Translations under genes and position numbers: made by a program
Shown here: positions 17,218 through 27,108 of the stretch, piece after piece
Position numbering within the stretch: position 1 is the first letter of the stretch
How the letters are laid out: every line of letters begins with the position of its first letter
The notes under the pieces: generated by a model
The model's database searches: none
Seen by the model: the letters and a program-made list of their open reading frames with translations, nothing else
What the model was told of the DNA's origin: nothing
Source: Xanthomonas sp. DAR 35659
GTDB lineage: Bacteria; Pseudomonadota; Gammaproteobacteria; Xanthomonadales; Xanthomonadaceae
Length of the DNA stretch: 64,000 nucleotides
Direction: 5' to 3'
NCBI RefSeq assembly: GCF_041242975.1
Contig: NZ_CP162488.1
Coordinates: forward strand, 5,198,001 to 5,262,000

Positions 17218-20200
17218 CTAAGGCGCCAGGCAGTCGCGCTCGCCGGCTTCGCACGGCCGTGCCTGGTCGGCAGGCAGTCGCAGGCCCGGCCCGACCACGG
17301 TCGGCTCCGACGTGTCGGCGTTCGCCGAGCCGGCCTCGCCCGGATCGCCCGGCGCCGGAGCATCGCCCGGATGGCTGGCGGCGTGCTGGACGCGCCCGGC
17401 CAATGCGACCACGCCCTGCGCGCCGCCACCGGAACCGGTCACCGCGAGCGGGCGGCCGTCCGCCGTGACCGCATCGATGTAGGCCGGCGGCATGCCGGCC
17501 ATCGCCTGCTGCTCGCCGATGCCCAGCACGTACACCGGGAGCGCCGCCGTGCCGATCCGGCCGCTGGCCGAGAACGTGCCGGTGCCGTTGCGCAGGCGTG
17601 CGCGGTCGGCCTGCAGCAGGTCGCCACGCACGTCCAGCGCGACCGCCGCGGTGCCGGCGTCGATGCTGTAGGTGCTGCCATCGAGTGCGCCCAGGGTCAG
17701 GCTCTGGCCGTTGCTCAGGCTGAATCCGCCGGGCGAGACGACGTCGCCGATGCGGTCGATGCGGTTGTCGATCGGCGCCGCGGCGGTGCCCAGCGCGGTG
17801 CGGCCACCGACCCGTCCGCTCAGGCTGCCGGCGACGATGCGCCCGCCCTCGACCGCTGCCAGATCGGCGCCGGCCTGCAGCCAGGCGCTGCCGCCGCTGA
17901 CCGTGCCGGCCAGGGTCATGCCGCCGCCGGCCTGCAGGCGCAGCGCACCGGTGGCGGCGACCGGGCCGGTCACCCGCAGGTCGCCCAGCGTACGCACATC
18001 CAGCTGGCTGGCGCCGAAGGCGCCCAGCGCGGCGATCGCGTTGTCGCCGGTCAAGGCGGTGGCGCCCACGGAACTGCCGCTCACGCTCGCCGCGCGCAGC
18101 GCACCGGCGGTCTGCACGATGCTGCCGCCGCTGCGCAGTTGCAGCGCGCCGTCGCTGCGCACGTCGTGGCCGAGCACCAGATCGGCGCCGGCGCCGAGCG
18201 CGACCGTGCCGCCGCTCAACGTGCCAGCACTGCGCAAGGTTCCGCCCGCGCCAAGCGCCAGCGCCCCGTCGGCCTGCGCGGCCACCGCCAGGTCGTTGCG
18301 GTCGGCGAGGGCGATGGCGCCACCGCGCGCCTGCACCACGCCCTGGAAATCGTTGCCGGCGTCATTCAGCGCGATCGCCCCATTGCCGGTGTCGAGCGCG
18401 GTCTCGCCGCTCACCCGCAACGCGCCGGTCTGGCCGAGCGCGCCGGTGCCGGTGAGCTGCAGCGTGGTGGCGGTGGAGGCGCCCAGGGTCAGCGCGTCGA
18501 GTGCGTCGATGCGGACGGCGCCGCCGTCGAACGCCAGCGTGCCGGCGAAGCGGTTGGCCTGGTCCAGGGTGATCGCGCCGCTGCCGGCCGCCAGGCGGGT
18601 GGCGCCGCCGATGGCGAGCGCGCCGCGCTGGGTGATCGCGGCGTTGCCGCTGGCGGCCTGCAACGCGCCGCGGACCGTCCCGCTGCCCAGATTCAAGGCA
18701 CCGCCGCTGGCCACGTCCAGGCTGTCGACCGACAGCGTGCCCAGGGTCAGCGCGCCGCTGTCGCGCAGCTGCGCCGCGCCGCCGGCGATGGCGACGCTGC
18801 CGGCGAAATGGTTGCCCGCCCCGGTCAGGGCGACGCTGCCGCTGCCGGTGGACACGGCCGTGTCGCCGCCGACGGTCAGCGCGCCGCCCGATTGCACGAT
18901 GGCCGCGTTGTCCGTGCTCAGCAGCAGGTTGCCGCTGGCGGCGACATCGTCGCCCAGGATCAGGCCGCCGCCGCCGCTGAGGGTCAGCGTATGGCCGCGC
19001 AGCGCGCCATCCAGGCGCAGGGTGCCTTGGCGGGCGACCAGGCTCAGGTCGCCGCTGCCGGCGTCGATCGCACCACTCGGCAACGTGAGCGAGCCGTCCG
19101 CGCGCAGCGACAGCGCGGCGTTGTTGCCGTTGTGGACCGCGGCGATGCGCAGGTCGTTGCGGTCGGCGAGCTGGATGCCGCTGCCGCGCAGATCGACCGC
19201 ACCGACGAAATCGTTGCCGGCCTCGAGCAGCGCGATCGCGCCGCCGCCGGCATCGAGCGTGCTGGCGCCCAAGACGCCGAGCGCGGCGGATTGGCCGATG
19301 GCACCGCCGTTGCTGGTCGCGGTCAGCGCGCCGCCAACGGTGCCGCCGCCCAGGTTCAATGCCCCGTTGCTGATCGCGGTGAGATCGCCGGTGGCCAGCG
19401 CGCCCAGCGTCAGCGCGTTGCTGTCGGTGATCTGGGTGGCGCCGCCGGTGAGGCTGACCGCCTGGCCGAAGTCGTTGCCGCTGGTGGTCAGCGCGATCGC
19501 GCCGCTGCCGGCATCGAGCGTGCTGGTGCCGGCGACGGTCAACGGGTTGCTCGCCGATTGGGTGATCGCCCCGCCGTTGCTGGTCGCGGTCAGCGCGCCG
19601 CCGATCGTGCCGCTGCCCAGGCTCAAGCCGCCATTGCTGGTCGCGGTGAGGTCGCCGGTGGCCAGCGTGCCCAGGGTCAGCGCGTTGCTGTCGGTGATCG
19701 CGGTGGCGCCGCCGGCCAGGTCGACCGCCTGGCCGAAGTCGTTGCCGCTGGTGGTCAACGTGATCGCGCCACTGCCGGCATCGAAGACGCTGGTGCCGGT
19801 AACGCTCAGCGGGTTATTCGCCGATTGGGTAATCGCCCCGCCGTTGCTGGTCGCCGCCAGCGTGCCGGAGACCGTCCCGCTGCCGAGGTGCAATGCGCCA
19901 TTACTGGTCGCGGCGAGGTTGCCGGTCGCCAGCGTGCCCAGGGTCAGCACGTTGCTGTCGGCGATCTGAGTGGCGCCGCCGATCAGGCTGACCGCCTGGC
20001 CGAAGTCGTTGCCGCTGGTGGTCAACGTGATCGCGCCACTGCCGGCATCGAAGACGCTGGTGCCGGTGATGCTCAGCGGGTTGTTCGCCGATTGGGTGAT
20101 CGCCCCGCCGTTGCTGGTCGCCGCCAGCGTGCCGGAGACCGTCCCGCTGCCGAGGTGCAATGCGCCATTGCTGGTCGCGGCGAGGTTGCCGGTCGCCAGC

Positions 20201-23200
20201 GTGCCCAGGGTCAGCGCGTTGCTGTCGGCGATCTGGGTGGCGCCGCCGATCAGGCTGACCGCCTGGCCGAAATCGTTGCCGGCGGTGGTCAGGGTGATCG
20301 CACCGCCGCCGGCGTTGAGCGTGCCGGTGCCGGTGACGCTCAGGGGATTGTTCGCCGATTGGGTGATCGCGCCGCCGTTGCTGGTCGCCGCCAGCGTGCC
20401 GGCCACCGTCCCGCTGCCGAGCTGCAATGCGCCGTTGCTGGTCGCGGCGAGATTGCCGGTCGCCAGCGTGCCCAGGGTCAGCGTGTTGCTGTCGGTGATC
20501 TGGGTGGTGCCGCCGCTCAGGCTGACCGCCTGGCCGAAGTCGTTGCCGGCATTCGTCAGGGTGATCGCGCCACCACCGGCATCGAGCGTGCTGCCGCCGC
20601 TGACCGTGAGCGGGCTGCTGATGGACTGGGTGATCGCGCCACCGTTGCTGGTCGCCGCCAGCGTGCCGGCCACCGTGCCGCTGCCCAGATCGAGCACGCC
20701 ATTGCTGGTCACGCTGAGATTGCCGGTGGCCAGCGTGCCGAGCGTCAGCGCGCCGCTGTCGGCGATCGCGGTGCTGCCGCCAGTCAGCCCGAGCGCCTGC
20801 CCGAAGTGATTGCCGGCACCGGTGAGGGCGATCGCGCCGCTGCCGGCATCGACGCTGCTGGTGCCGGCGACCGTCAGCGCGCCCGCGTTCTGCACGATCG
20901 CGCTGTTCACGGCAGTCAGCGCCAGCGTGCCGGTCGCGGTAACGTCGTGCGCCAGGGTGATGCCGGCGTCGCCGCTCAGGCTCACGGAGTGGCCGGACAG
21001 CGCCGCCGTCGTGACCAGTGCGCCGCCGCTGTGCAGGCTCAGGTCGGCATTGCCGGTGGCGATCGCGCTGCCCGGCAGCGTCAGCGTGCCGGCCGCGGAC
21101 AGCGACAGCGCGCTGTTGGCGCCCACCAGGTTCAAGCCAGCGATGGTGAGCGCGTTGGCATCGGCGAGCGCGATCCCGCTGCCGCTCAGCGACACGGCGC
21201 CGCCGAAATCGTTGCCGGCGTCGGTCAGCATGATCGCGCCGCTGCCGGCATTGAGATTGCTGGTGCCGGTGATGGTCAGCGGGTTGCTCGCCGATTGGCT
21301 GATCGCGCCACCATTGCTGGTCGCCGACAGCGCACCGTTGACCGTCCCGCTGCCCAGGTTCAAGGCGCCGGTGCTGTTCGCGGTGAGGCTGCCAGTGGCC
21401 AGCGTGCCCAGGGTCAGCGCGTTGCTGTCGGTGATCTGAGTAGTGCCGCCGGTCAGGCTGACCGCCTGGCCGAAATCGTTGCCGCTGGTGGCCAGCGTGA
21501 TCGCGCCGCTGCCGGCAGTGAGTGTGCTGGTGCCGGTGACGGTCAGCGGATTGCTCGTCGATTGGACGATCGCGCCGCCGTTGCTGGCGGCGACCAGGGC
21601 CCCGCTCACCGTGCCGCCACCCAGGTTCAACGCGCCGCTGCTGGTCGCGCTGAGATTGCCGGTGGCCAACGTGCCCAAGGTCAGTGCATTGCTGTCGCTG
21701 ATCGCGGTGGTGCCGCCGGTCAGGCTGACCGCCTGGCCGAAATCGTTGCCGCTGGTGATCAGCGCGATTGCGCCGCTGCCGGCATTGAGCGTGCTGGTGC
21801 CGGTGACGCTGAGCGGGTTGCTCGCCGATTGGGTGATCGCGCCGCCGTTGCTGGTGGCGACCAGGGCACCGGTCACGGCCCCAGCGCCCAGGTTCAAGGC
21901 GCCGCTGCTGGTGGCGGTGAGGTCGCCGGTGGACAGCGTGCCCAAGGTCAGCGCGTTGCTGTCGGTGATCTGTGTGGTACCGCCGGTGAGGCTGACCGCC
22001 TGGCCGAAGTCGTTGCCGCTGGTGGTCAGCGCGATCGCGCCGCTGCCGGCGTTGAGCGTGCTGGTGCCGGTGATGGTCAGCGGGGCGCTCGCCGATTGGG
22101 TGATCGCGCCACCGTTGCTGGTGGCGGACAGCGCGCCGGTCACCGTGCCACGGCCAAGGTTCAAGGCGCCATTGCTGGTCGCGCTGAGGTTGCCGGTGGT
22201 CACCGTGCCGAGCGTCAGCGCGTTGCTGTCGGCGATCTGGGTGGTACCGCCAGTGAGGCTCACCGCCTGGCCGAAGTCGTTGCCGGTGGTGGTCAGGGTG
22301 ATCGCGCCAGTGCCGGCATTGAGATTGCTGGTGCCGGTGATGGTCAGCGGGTTGCTCGCCGATTGGGTGATCGCGCCGCCGTTGCTGGTGGCGGCGAGCG
22401 TGCCGGTCACCGTGCCTCGGCCCAGGTTCAACGCACCGCTGCTGGTCGCGCTGAGATTGCCGGTGGCCAGCGCGCCCAGGGTCAGCGCGTTGCTGTCAAC
22501 GATGGTGGTGGCGCCGCTGCTCAGGCCGACCGCCTGCTGGAAATCGTTGCCGGTATTGTCCAGGGTGAGCGCATGGTTGCCCAGCGAGAAACCGCTGGTG
22601 CCGTCCACCGTCAGCGCGCCGGACTGGGCCAGATCGACCGTATTGGTCAGATCCAGATTGCCGCCGACGTCGAGGCTGCCGAGGCTGGCGATGCGGTTGT
22701 TGCCGCTGAAGCTGGCGTTGCCGCCGATACTGCCGCTCACGCTGCCCGCGGTGTAGACGCCGCTCTGCTGCACGCCGCGCTCGGTGCTGATGCTGATCGC
22801 GCCGCTGCCCACATCGATGCTGCCGCTGCCGCCGATGCCGGTCTGGCCGGCGCCGTTGGCGACCAGCGACACGCTGCCGTCGCTGCCGCTGGACAGCGCC
22901 GCGGCGCTGATGACGCCGCTGTTGTTGATCAGTTGGTTGAACAGGCCCTGCGCGGCACGCGCCTGCAGGGTGATGGTGCCGCCGGGCGCGCTCAGGGTGC
23001 CGCTGTTGTCCACCGCCAGCGTGTCCAGCGCGAGTTGCAGGCCGCTGTTGACCAACACGCTGAAGCCGCCGCTTTCGAAGGTGAGGGTGACCTTGTCGGC
23101 ACCGACCAGATTGATGTTGCCGGCGCTGGCGGTGATGGTGCCGCTGTTGACCACCTTGCCACCGATCAGGTCGACCGCGCCGGCCGCGGCATTGATGGTG

Positions 23201-23742
23201 CCGCTGTTGGACATCAGCGCCACCGTGTTGCCGCCGGCATCGAGCACGTAGTTGCCGCTCATGAAGTCGGTGGCGGTGGTGCCCAGGGTGCTCGCCACCA
23301 GCCCGCCGACATTGATCTGCGCGGTGCTGCCGAAGATGATCGCATTGCTGTTGATCAGGAACACCTGACCGTTGGCGTTGAGGTTGCCGAAGATCTGCGT
23401 GGGATTGCCGCCCTGGATCAGGTTGAGCACCGCGGCGCTGCTGGACGGCTGGTTGAAGGTCACCGTAGCCGCCGAGCCGATGTCGAACGTGTTCCAGGTC
23501 AGCGCCATCCGCGCCGAGGTCTGGTCGATGGTCAAGGTCGCGCCGCTGGCCGCATTGATGGTGCCGGTGCCGCCGGCGATGCTGCCGCCGGTGGGCAGCT
23601 GGGTGCTGGCGACGACCTGGCCCAGCGCCACGCCGGGCGCGCTGGCGACCAGTGCGGCGGCCAGGGCCAAGGCGAGCGGCGTGTGGCGCGGGCGGCGGGC
23701 GCGGGCGACGGTCGAAGCGGGGGCGGTGGCGATGGCGGACAT
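17218..23742 (-). CDS. Two-partner secretion exoprotein (filamentous haemagglutinin-type, repeat-rich)
   Basis: A 2174-residue TpsA protein exported by the adjacent TpsB. It starts with a long signal region (to ALGQ, ~42), then the TPS/haemagglutinin activity domain (~43-290) with the beta-helix entry VVASTQLPTGGSI and NLNANGQVFLINSNAIIFGS. The usual NPNGI motif reads NSNAI here. From about residue 400 to 1500 come about eleven ~90-residue repeats (SNGGAITQSASNPL, GNDFGQAVSL, DSNALTLGTLATG) that should stack as a beta-helix fibre; degenerate units follow. The C-terminus has a proline-rich tail and ends CEAGERDCLAP, a cysteine pair like that used to tether HMW-type adhesins. ATG 23742 is 11 bp after tpsB. 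Probable adhesin; no toxin domain seen. Confidence 0.9.
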   Translation of the reverse strand: MSAIATAPASTVARARRPRHTPLALALAAALVASAPGVALGQVVASTQLPTGGSIAGGTGTINAASGATLTIDQTSARMALTWNTFDIGSAATVTFNQPSSSAAVLNLIQGGNPTQIFGNLNANGQVFLINSNAIIFGSTAQINVGGLVASTLGTTATDFMSGNYVLDAGGNTVALMSNSGTINAAAGAVDLIGGKVVNSGTITASAGNINLVGADKVTLTFESGGFSVLVNSGLQLALDTLAVDNSGTLSAPGGTITLQARAAQGLFNQLINNSGVISAAALSSGSDGSVSLVANGAGQTGIGGSGSIDVGSGAISISTERGVQQSGVYTAGSVSGSIGGNASFSGNNRIASLGSLDVGGNLDLTNTVDLAQSGALTVDGTSGFSLGNHALTLDNTGNDFQQAVGLSSGATTIVDSNALTLGALATGNLSATSSGALNLGRGTVTGTLAATSNGGAITQSASNPLTITGTSNLNAGTGAITLTTTGNDFGQAVSLTGGTTQIADSNALTLGTVTTGNLSATSNGALNLGRGTVTGALSATSNGGAITQSASAPLTITGTSTLNAGSGAIALTTSGNDFGQAVSLTGGTTQITDSNALTLGTLSTGDLTATSSGALNLGAGAVTGALVATSNGGAITQSASNPLSVTGTSTLNAGSGAIALITSGNDFGQAVSLTGGTTAISDSNALTLGTLATGNLSATSSGALNLGGGTVSGALVAASNGGAIVQSTSNPLTVTGTSTLTAGSGAITLATSGNDFGQAVSLTGGTTQITDSNALTLGTLATGSLTANSTGALNLGSGTVNGALSATSNGGAISQSASNPLTITGTSNLNAGSGAIMLTDAGNDFGGAVSLSGSGIALADANALTIAGLNLVGANSALSLSAAGTLTLPGSAIATGNADLSLHSGGALVTTAALSGHSVSLSGDAGITLAHDVTATGTLALTAVNSAIVQNAGALTVAGTSSVDAGSGAIALTGAGNHFGQALGLTGGSTAIADSGALTLGTLATGNLSVTSNGVLDLGSGTVAGTLAATSNGGAITQSISSPLTVSGGSTLDAGGGAITLTNAGNDFGQAVSLSGGTTQITDSNTLTLGTLATGNLAATSNGALQLGSGTVAGTLAATSNGGAITQSANNPLSVTGTGTLNAGGGAITLTTAGNDFGQAVSLIGGATQIADSNALTLGTLATGNLAATSNGALHLGSGTVSGTLAATSNGGAITQSANNPLSITGTSVFDAGSGAITLTTSGNDFGQAVSLIGGATQIADSNVLTLGTLATGNLAATSNGALHLGSGTVSGTLAATSNGGAITQSANNPLSVTGTSVFDAGSGAITLTTSGNDFGQAVDLAGGATAITDSNALTLGTLATGDLTATSNGGLSLGSGTIGGALTATSNGGAITQSASNPLTVAGTSTLDAGSGAIALTTSGNDFGQAVSLTGGATQITDSNALTLGALATGDLTAISNGALNLGGGTVGGALTATSNGGAIGQSAALGVLGASTLDAGGGAIALLEAGNDFVGAVDLRGSGIQLADRNDLRIAAVHNGNNAALSLRADGSLTLPSGAIDAGSGDLSLVARQGTLRLDGALRGHTLTLSGGGGLILGDDVAASGNLLLSTDNAAIVQSGGALTVGGDTAVSTGSGSVALTGAGNHFAGSVAIAGGAAQLRDSGALTLGTLSVDSLDVASGGALNLGSGTVRGALQAASGNAAITQRGALAIGGATRLAAGSGAITLDQANRFAGTLAFDGGAVRIDALDALTLGASTATTLQLTGTGALGQTGALRVSGETALDTGNGAIALNDAGNDFQGVVQARGGAIALADRNDLAVAAQADGALALGAGGTLRSAGTLSGGTVALGAGADLVLGHDVRSDGALQLRSGGSIVQTAGALRAASVSGSSVGATALTGDNAIAALGAFGASQLDVRTLGDLRVTGPVAATGALRLQAGGGMTLAGTVSGGSAWLQAGADLAAVEGGRIVAGSLSGRVGGRTALGTAAAPIDNRIDRIGDVVSPGGFSLSNGQSLTLGALDGSTYSIDAGTAAVALDVRGDLLQADRARLRNGTGTFSASGRIGTAALPVYVLGIGEQQAMAGMPPAYIDAVTADGRPLAVTGSGGGAQGVVALAGRVQHAASHPGDAPAPGDPGEAGSANADTSEPTVVGPGLRLPADQARPCEAGERDCLAP
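19300..22500 (-). repeat. ~270-bp tandem repeats inside tpsA
   Basis: Units of about 264-270 bp, each encoding ~90 residues, repeat head to tail; marker phrases such as CCGTTGCTGGT recur at about 19,304, 19,568, 19,839, 20,109, 20,379, 20,639 and again at 21,309, 21,579, 21,849, 22,119 and 22,389. A divergent spacer lies at ~20,800-21,200. The units at 19,735-20,004 and 20,005-20,274 differ at only a handful of positions. Confidence 0.9.
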
Positions 23743-23753
23743 GCGCGGATTCC

Positions 23754-25430
23754 TCAGAAAGTGAAACCGAAACGCGAATAGAAACGGACGTCGCGTCCGT
23801 CGGACGCTTCGCGTCCCCCGGTCGGCTTGGCGGCGCTGAGCCGCAGCTCGAAGCTCTGCCATTGCGGCACGCGCAGGGTGACGCCGGCACCGACGCCGTC
23901 GAAGGTCGTCACCGCTGGCGCCAGCGCGCGGTTGCCGCCGGCCGGATACACCCGCGCATGGTCGGCGAACACATCCAGTTCCAGCACCTCGCGCCATGGC
24001 CGGCCGGCGAACGGCGCGACGGCATCGGCGAAGCCGGGCGCATCCACGTGGTACTCCAGCGCGGTGTAGTAGCCGCGGTCGCCGAGGGCATCGGAGACCG
24101 GATAGGCGCGCACGCTCTCCGGCCCACCGACCGCGAACTGCTCCATCGGGGTCAGCGCATCGTCGCTGTACTGGCCGTTGAGCTTGAAGTACAGCCGCTG
24201 GGTCGCGGCGAGCGCCTGCATGCGGGTGTAGCCCAGCCGCGCGACGGTGAAGTGGCGATCGTGGCGCGGACTGACCAGATCCGGACTGGCCGACTGGTCG
24301 CGCAGCGATTGCCGCAGGCTCAGCTGCAACAGGTCGATGCCGCGCCAGCGCAGGTCGGTGCGGCGCAGCGCGGTGCTCAGCTCGACCACGTCGAACTTCT
24401 GGTTGGACAACTGCATGCCCACCGCGCTGAGCCGCGACTGCTCGCGCAGGTAGCGCGCGGAGGCCTGCCATTGCAGGGTCTCGCGATTGAGGAACTTCCA
24501 GTCGCTGCCGAGATAGACCACCGAGGCCGGCCCCTTTAGGCCGAGGCTGGCGAACGCGCCGTTGCGCACTTCCAGTTCGCTGCGGCTGGCGCCGAGCACC
24601 GCGCCCAGGCCCGGCACCGCCGGCACCGGCACCGCATAGGACAGCGCGCCGAGCGTGCTCTGTCGCGGATCCAGCGCATAGGCGTAGCTGGCCGAGAACA
24701 CGTCGCCCAGGCCGAGCGGGCTGTTCCAGGTCAGCCCCGCCTGCGCGCGGTAGCGGCCGGTCAGCTCGGTACCGTAGTTGTTGCCGCCCAGGCTCAGCAC
24801 GTACGGCCGCGCCGCTTCCTTGGCGACCAGCAACACATCGGTCTCGCCCTCGCGCGCGCCGGGCTGCAGCACCGAGGACACCGTCACCCCAGGCAGGTCG
24901 CGCAGCCAGGCCAGCGCGCCGTCCACCTCCTGCTTGCGCAGCGGATGTCCTTGTAGCGTCCGCAGCGGCGCGGCCAGCGTGCTGTCGCGATAGCGCGCGG
25001 CGCCCTCGACCTGGATCTGGCCGACGCGGCCCTCGATCACCCGGATCTCGACGATGCGGTCGGGCGCGGGCGTCTGCGCCGGCAGATAGGCGGTGCTGAC
25101 GATGAAGCCGGACAGCCGGTAGGCGCGGGTGATGGCATCGGCCACCGCCTGCAGTTGCGCGAAGCGCAGCGCCACTTCCGGCTGGCCCTGCGCCAGCGCG
25201 CGGAACTGCGCGTCGGCCAGGGCCTGCACGGTGGCGGGGGTGATGCCGGCGCGCGGATGCGTGCCGACGTCGCGCACGCGGAAACCACGCACACGCAAGG
25301 TGGTCGGCGCATCGCCCTGCTGCGGCAACGCGGTCGGCTCCGCGGCCGCGCTGGCGGGCGGGGTCTGCGCCTGGACAGGCACGGCGACAAGCGACGCGGA
25401 CAGCGCCGCGGCCAGATACGTCAAACGCAT
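23754..25430 (-). CDS. Two-partner secretion outer-membrane transporter (TpsB, ShlB/FhaC family)
   Basis: Outer-membrane Omp85-family pore that exports the linked TpsA. 558 residues: a signal peptide (MRLTYLAAALSASLVAVPVQA), two POTRA domains (~45-195, with LRVRGFRVRDVG and IRVIEGRVGQIQVEG) and a 16-strand beta-barrel. The barrel shows LSLGGNNYGTELTGRY, the lid-loop motif VRAYP (VRGY/F in most relatives) and ends in FYSRFGFTF with the terminal aromatic expected for barrel assembly. It precedes tpsA by 11 bp on the same strand, so the two form an operon in the usual B-A order. Confidence 0.93.
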   Translation of the reverse strand: MRLTYLAAALSASLVAVPVQAQTPPASAAAEPTALPQQGDAPTTLRVRGFRVRDVGTHPRAGITPATVQALADAQFRALAQGQPEVALRFAQLQAVADAITRAYRLSGFIVSTAYLPAQTPAPDRIVEIRVIEGRVGQIQVEGAARYRDSTLAAPLRTLQGHPLRKQEVDGALAWLRDLPGVTVSSVLQPGAREGETDVLLVAKEAARPYVLSLGGNNYGTELTGRYRAQAGLTWNSPLGLGDVFSASYAYALDPRQSTLGALSYAVPVPAVPGLGAVLGASRSELEVRNGAFASLGLKGPASVVYLGSDWKFLNRETLQWQASARYLREQSRLSAVGMQLSNQKFDVVELSTALRRTDLRWRGIDLLQLSLRQSLRDQSASPDLVSPRHDRHFTVARLGYTRMQALAATQRLYFKLNGQYSDDALTPMEQFAVGGPESVRAYPVSDALGDRGYYTALEYHVDAPGFADAVAPFAGRPWREVLELDVFADHARVYPAGGNRALAPAVTTFDGVGAGVTLRVPQWQSFELRLSAAKPTGGREASDGRDVRFYSRFGFTF

Positions 25431-25816
25431 GCGGTTCCCCTAGAGCGATGTCCTATCGCACGCCGCCTCCGCCCCTCTGCGGCCCGGCACCGGCTGCGGC
25501 GGCGAACCGCGGCAGGCCTGAACCGGGATCGGTCGGCATGTGCGGCGTTCCGTTCCCAGCGGACCGCTCGCTCACACAGCATAACAGCAGGAACGCGACG
25601 CATGTCACGCATTTCTGACGCGCTCAGGCAGCGGACGCGCGACAGCGCGAGGGGAAGGATGCCCGGGGAATGGGCGAGGACACGCGGATCGGATGCTCAC
25701 CTGCTGCATGGGCGCCACCGCCGCGACCATGCGCGGGGTGACGCCGCGTGGGGCGCCGATCGCTGCCGAGGCAACACGATGCGCCGGCGCCTGAACGGCG
25801 CCGGGCGGTCACCGGC
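25431..25816. other. Gene-free stretch upstream of tpsB
   Basis: 386 bp between the end of the universal stress gene and tpsB. It should carry the tpsBA promoter; an AT-richer patch (CACAGCATAACAGC, ~25,574-25,590) is the best candidate. No defined operator is visible. Confidence 0.35.
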
Positions 25817-26263
25817 TCAGCGGATCACCAGCACAGGAATCTTGCTGTTGGTGAGCACCTCGGCGGTCTGGCTGCCGAGCAGCACCCGGCTCATGCCGCG
25901 GCGGCCGTGCGAGGTCATCACGATCAGGTCGCTGCGGTGCGAGGTGGCGATATCGATGATGCCCTCGGCCGCGTAGCGATCGAGCACATGGCAGCCGTGC
26001 GCGGTCACGCCGGTGGCCGCGGCGGCGGCGAGCGCCGGTGCCAGGATCTGCTGCGCCCCGGCTTCGCGGTCCTGGCGGTATTCGGGGCTGGCCTCGTAGC
26101 CCACGCTCCAGCCCATCGCGTCGTACATGCCCATCGCCCAGGGCTCGGACACGGTGACGATGTCCACTTCGGCGCCGAGCTTGGCGGCCAGGGCCAGGCC
26201 CTGCTGCAGGCCTTTGGCGGACAACTCGGAACCATCGATGGCGATCAGGATGCGCTGGTACAT
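25817..26263 (-). CDS. Universal stress protein (UspA family)
   Basis: A 148-residue single-domain Usp, a cytoplasmic protein family that helps survival under stress, often by binding ATP. The N-terminus YQRILIAIDGSELS and the C-terminal block VMTSHGRRGMSRVLLGSQTAEVL followed by IPVLVI form the ATP-binding pattern G-2x-G-9x-G(S/T), so an ATP-binding type is likely. Start at ATG 26263; the open frame extends 14 codons upstream without a family match. Confidence 0.92.
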   Translation of the reverse strand: MYQRILIAIDGSELSAKGLQQGLALAAKLGAEVDIVTVSEPWAMGMYDAMGWSVGYEASPEYRQDREAGAQQILAPALAAAAATGVTAHGCHVLDRYAAEGIIDIATSHRSDLIVMTSHGRRGMSRVLLGSQTAEVLTNSKIPVLVIR

Positions 26264-26347
26264 GGGCTGCTCCGGTGGCGCCGCGCGGGGCGGCATGGGC
26301 AGCATTGCACACCCATCGCGGCGCGCCCGCCTTGACCCGGATCAAAT

Positions 26348-26908
26348 TCAGCCGCGATGCGGCTGCAGCGCGCGCGCCGGGTTGCCGGCCACGCGCGCGC
26401 CGGCCGGCACGTCGCGGGTGACCACGCTGCCGGCGCCGATCAGCGCATCGTCGCCGATACTCACGCCCGGCAGCACGATCGCCCCGCCACCGATCCAGAC
26501 GTTGCGCCCGATCGTCACCGGCCGACCGAATTCCAGCCCGGCCGCACGCTGCGCCGCATCGCGCGGGTGGTCGGCCGCATACAGCTGCACCGCCGGCCCG
26601 ATCTGCGTGCCGTCGCCGATGCTGACCTTGCAGACGTCCAGGATCACGCAATTGAAGTTGAGGAACACGTCCTCGCCGAGGAAGACGTTGTAGCCATAGT
26701 CGCAATGGAACGGCGGCCGCACCACCGCCCCGCGCCCGACCGCACCCAACTGCTCGGCCAGCAACGCGCGCCGCGTCGCCGGCGGCTCGGCCAGCGCCGC
26801 GTTGTAGCGCACCATCCACGCCTTGGCCGCGGCCTGGTCCGCCTGCAACTGCGCATCGCCGGGGCGATACGGCTCGCCGGCCAGCATCTTGTCTTTCTCG
26901 CTACGCAT
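26348..26908 (-). CDS. Maltose/galactoside O-acetyltransferase-type enzyme
   Basis: A 186-residue hexapeptide-repeat acetyltransferase of the Maa/LacA/NodL group that moves acetyl from acetyl-CoA to a sugar. The Maa-type head is visible as EKDKMLAGEPYRPGD, followed by FHCDYGYNVFLGEDVFLNFNC and repeated left-handed beta-helix turns (IGRNVWIGGGAIVLPGVSIG, DALIGAGSVVTRDVPAG). The active-site His sits in AADHPRD near 110. It is alone, 84 bp upstream of the stress protein on the same strand. Confidence 0.92.
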   Translation of the reverse strand: MRSEKDKMLAGEPYRPGDAQLQADQAAAKAWMVRYNAALAEPPATRRALLAEQLGAVGRGAVVRPPFHCDYGYNVFLGEDVFLNFNCVILDVCKVSIGDGTQIGPAVQLYAADHPRDAAQRAAGLEFGRPVTIGRNVWIGGGAIVLPGVSIGDDALIGAGSVVTRDVPAGARVAGNPARALQPHRG

Positions 26909-27108
26909 CCTGCCCTCCCAGGCGTTGGAGAGGGCACATCATCGCATCGGCGGAGGTTAATTCGGTGCTAGAAGGAGGGGGCGCCATGCAGCGCCCGGCG
27001 CAGCGGGTCGATATCAGCGCTCAGTCCGAGCCAGCCACTGCAGAAATTTAACGCCATGCGTACACGAAGGTGACACACTTTTCCGGGTCAGCAGCAAGGA
27101 ACGCGCCA

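Noticed and set aside
17032..23781. A 2249-residue open frame on the plus strand opposite tpsA
   Set aside because: It is a shadow caused by the repetitive, stop-free GC-rich tpsA sequence; its translation is low-complexity Arg/Ala/Gly/Gln and lacks any domain or start signal.
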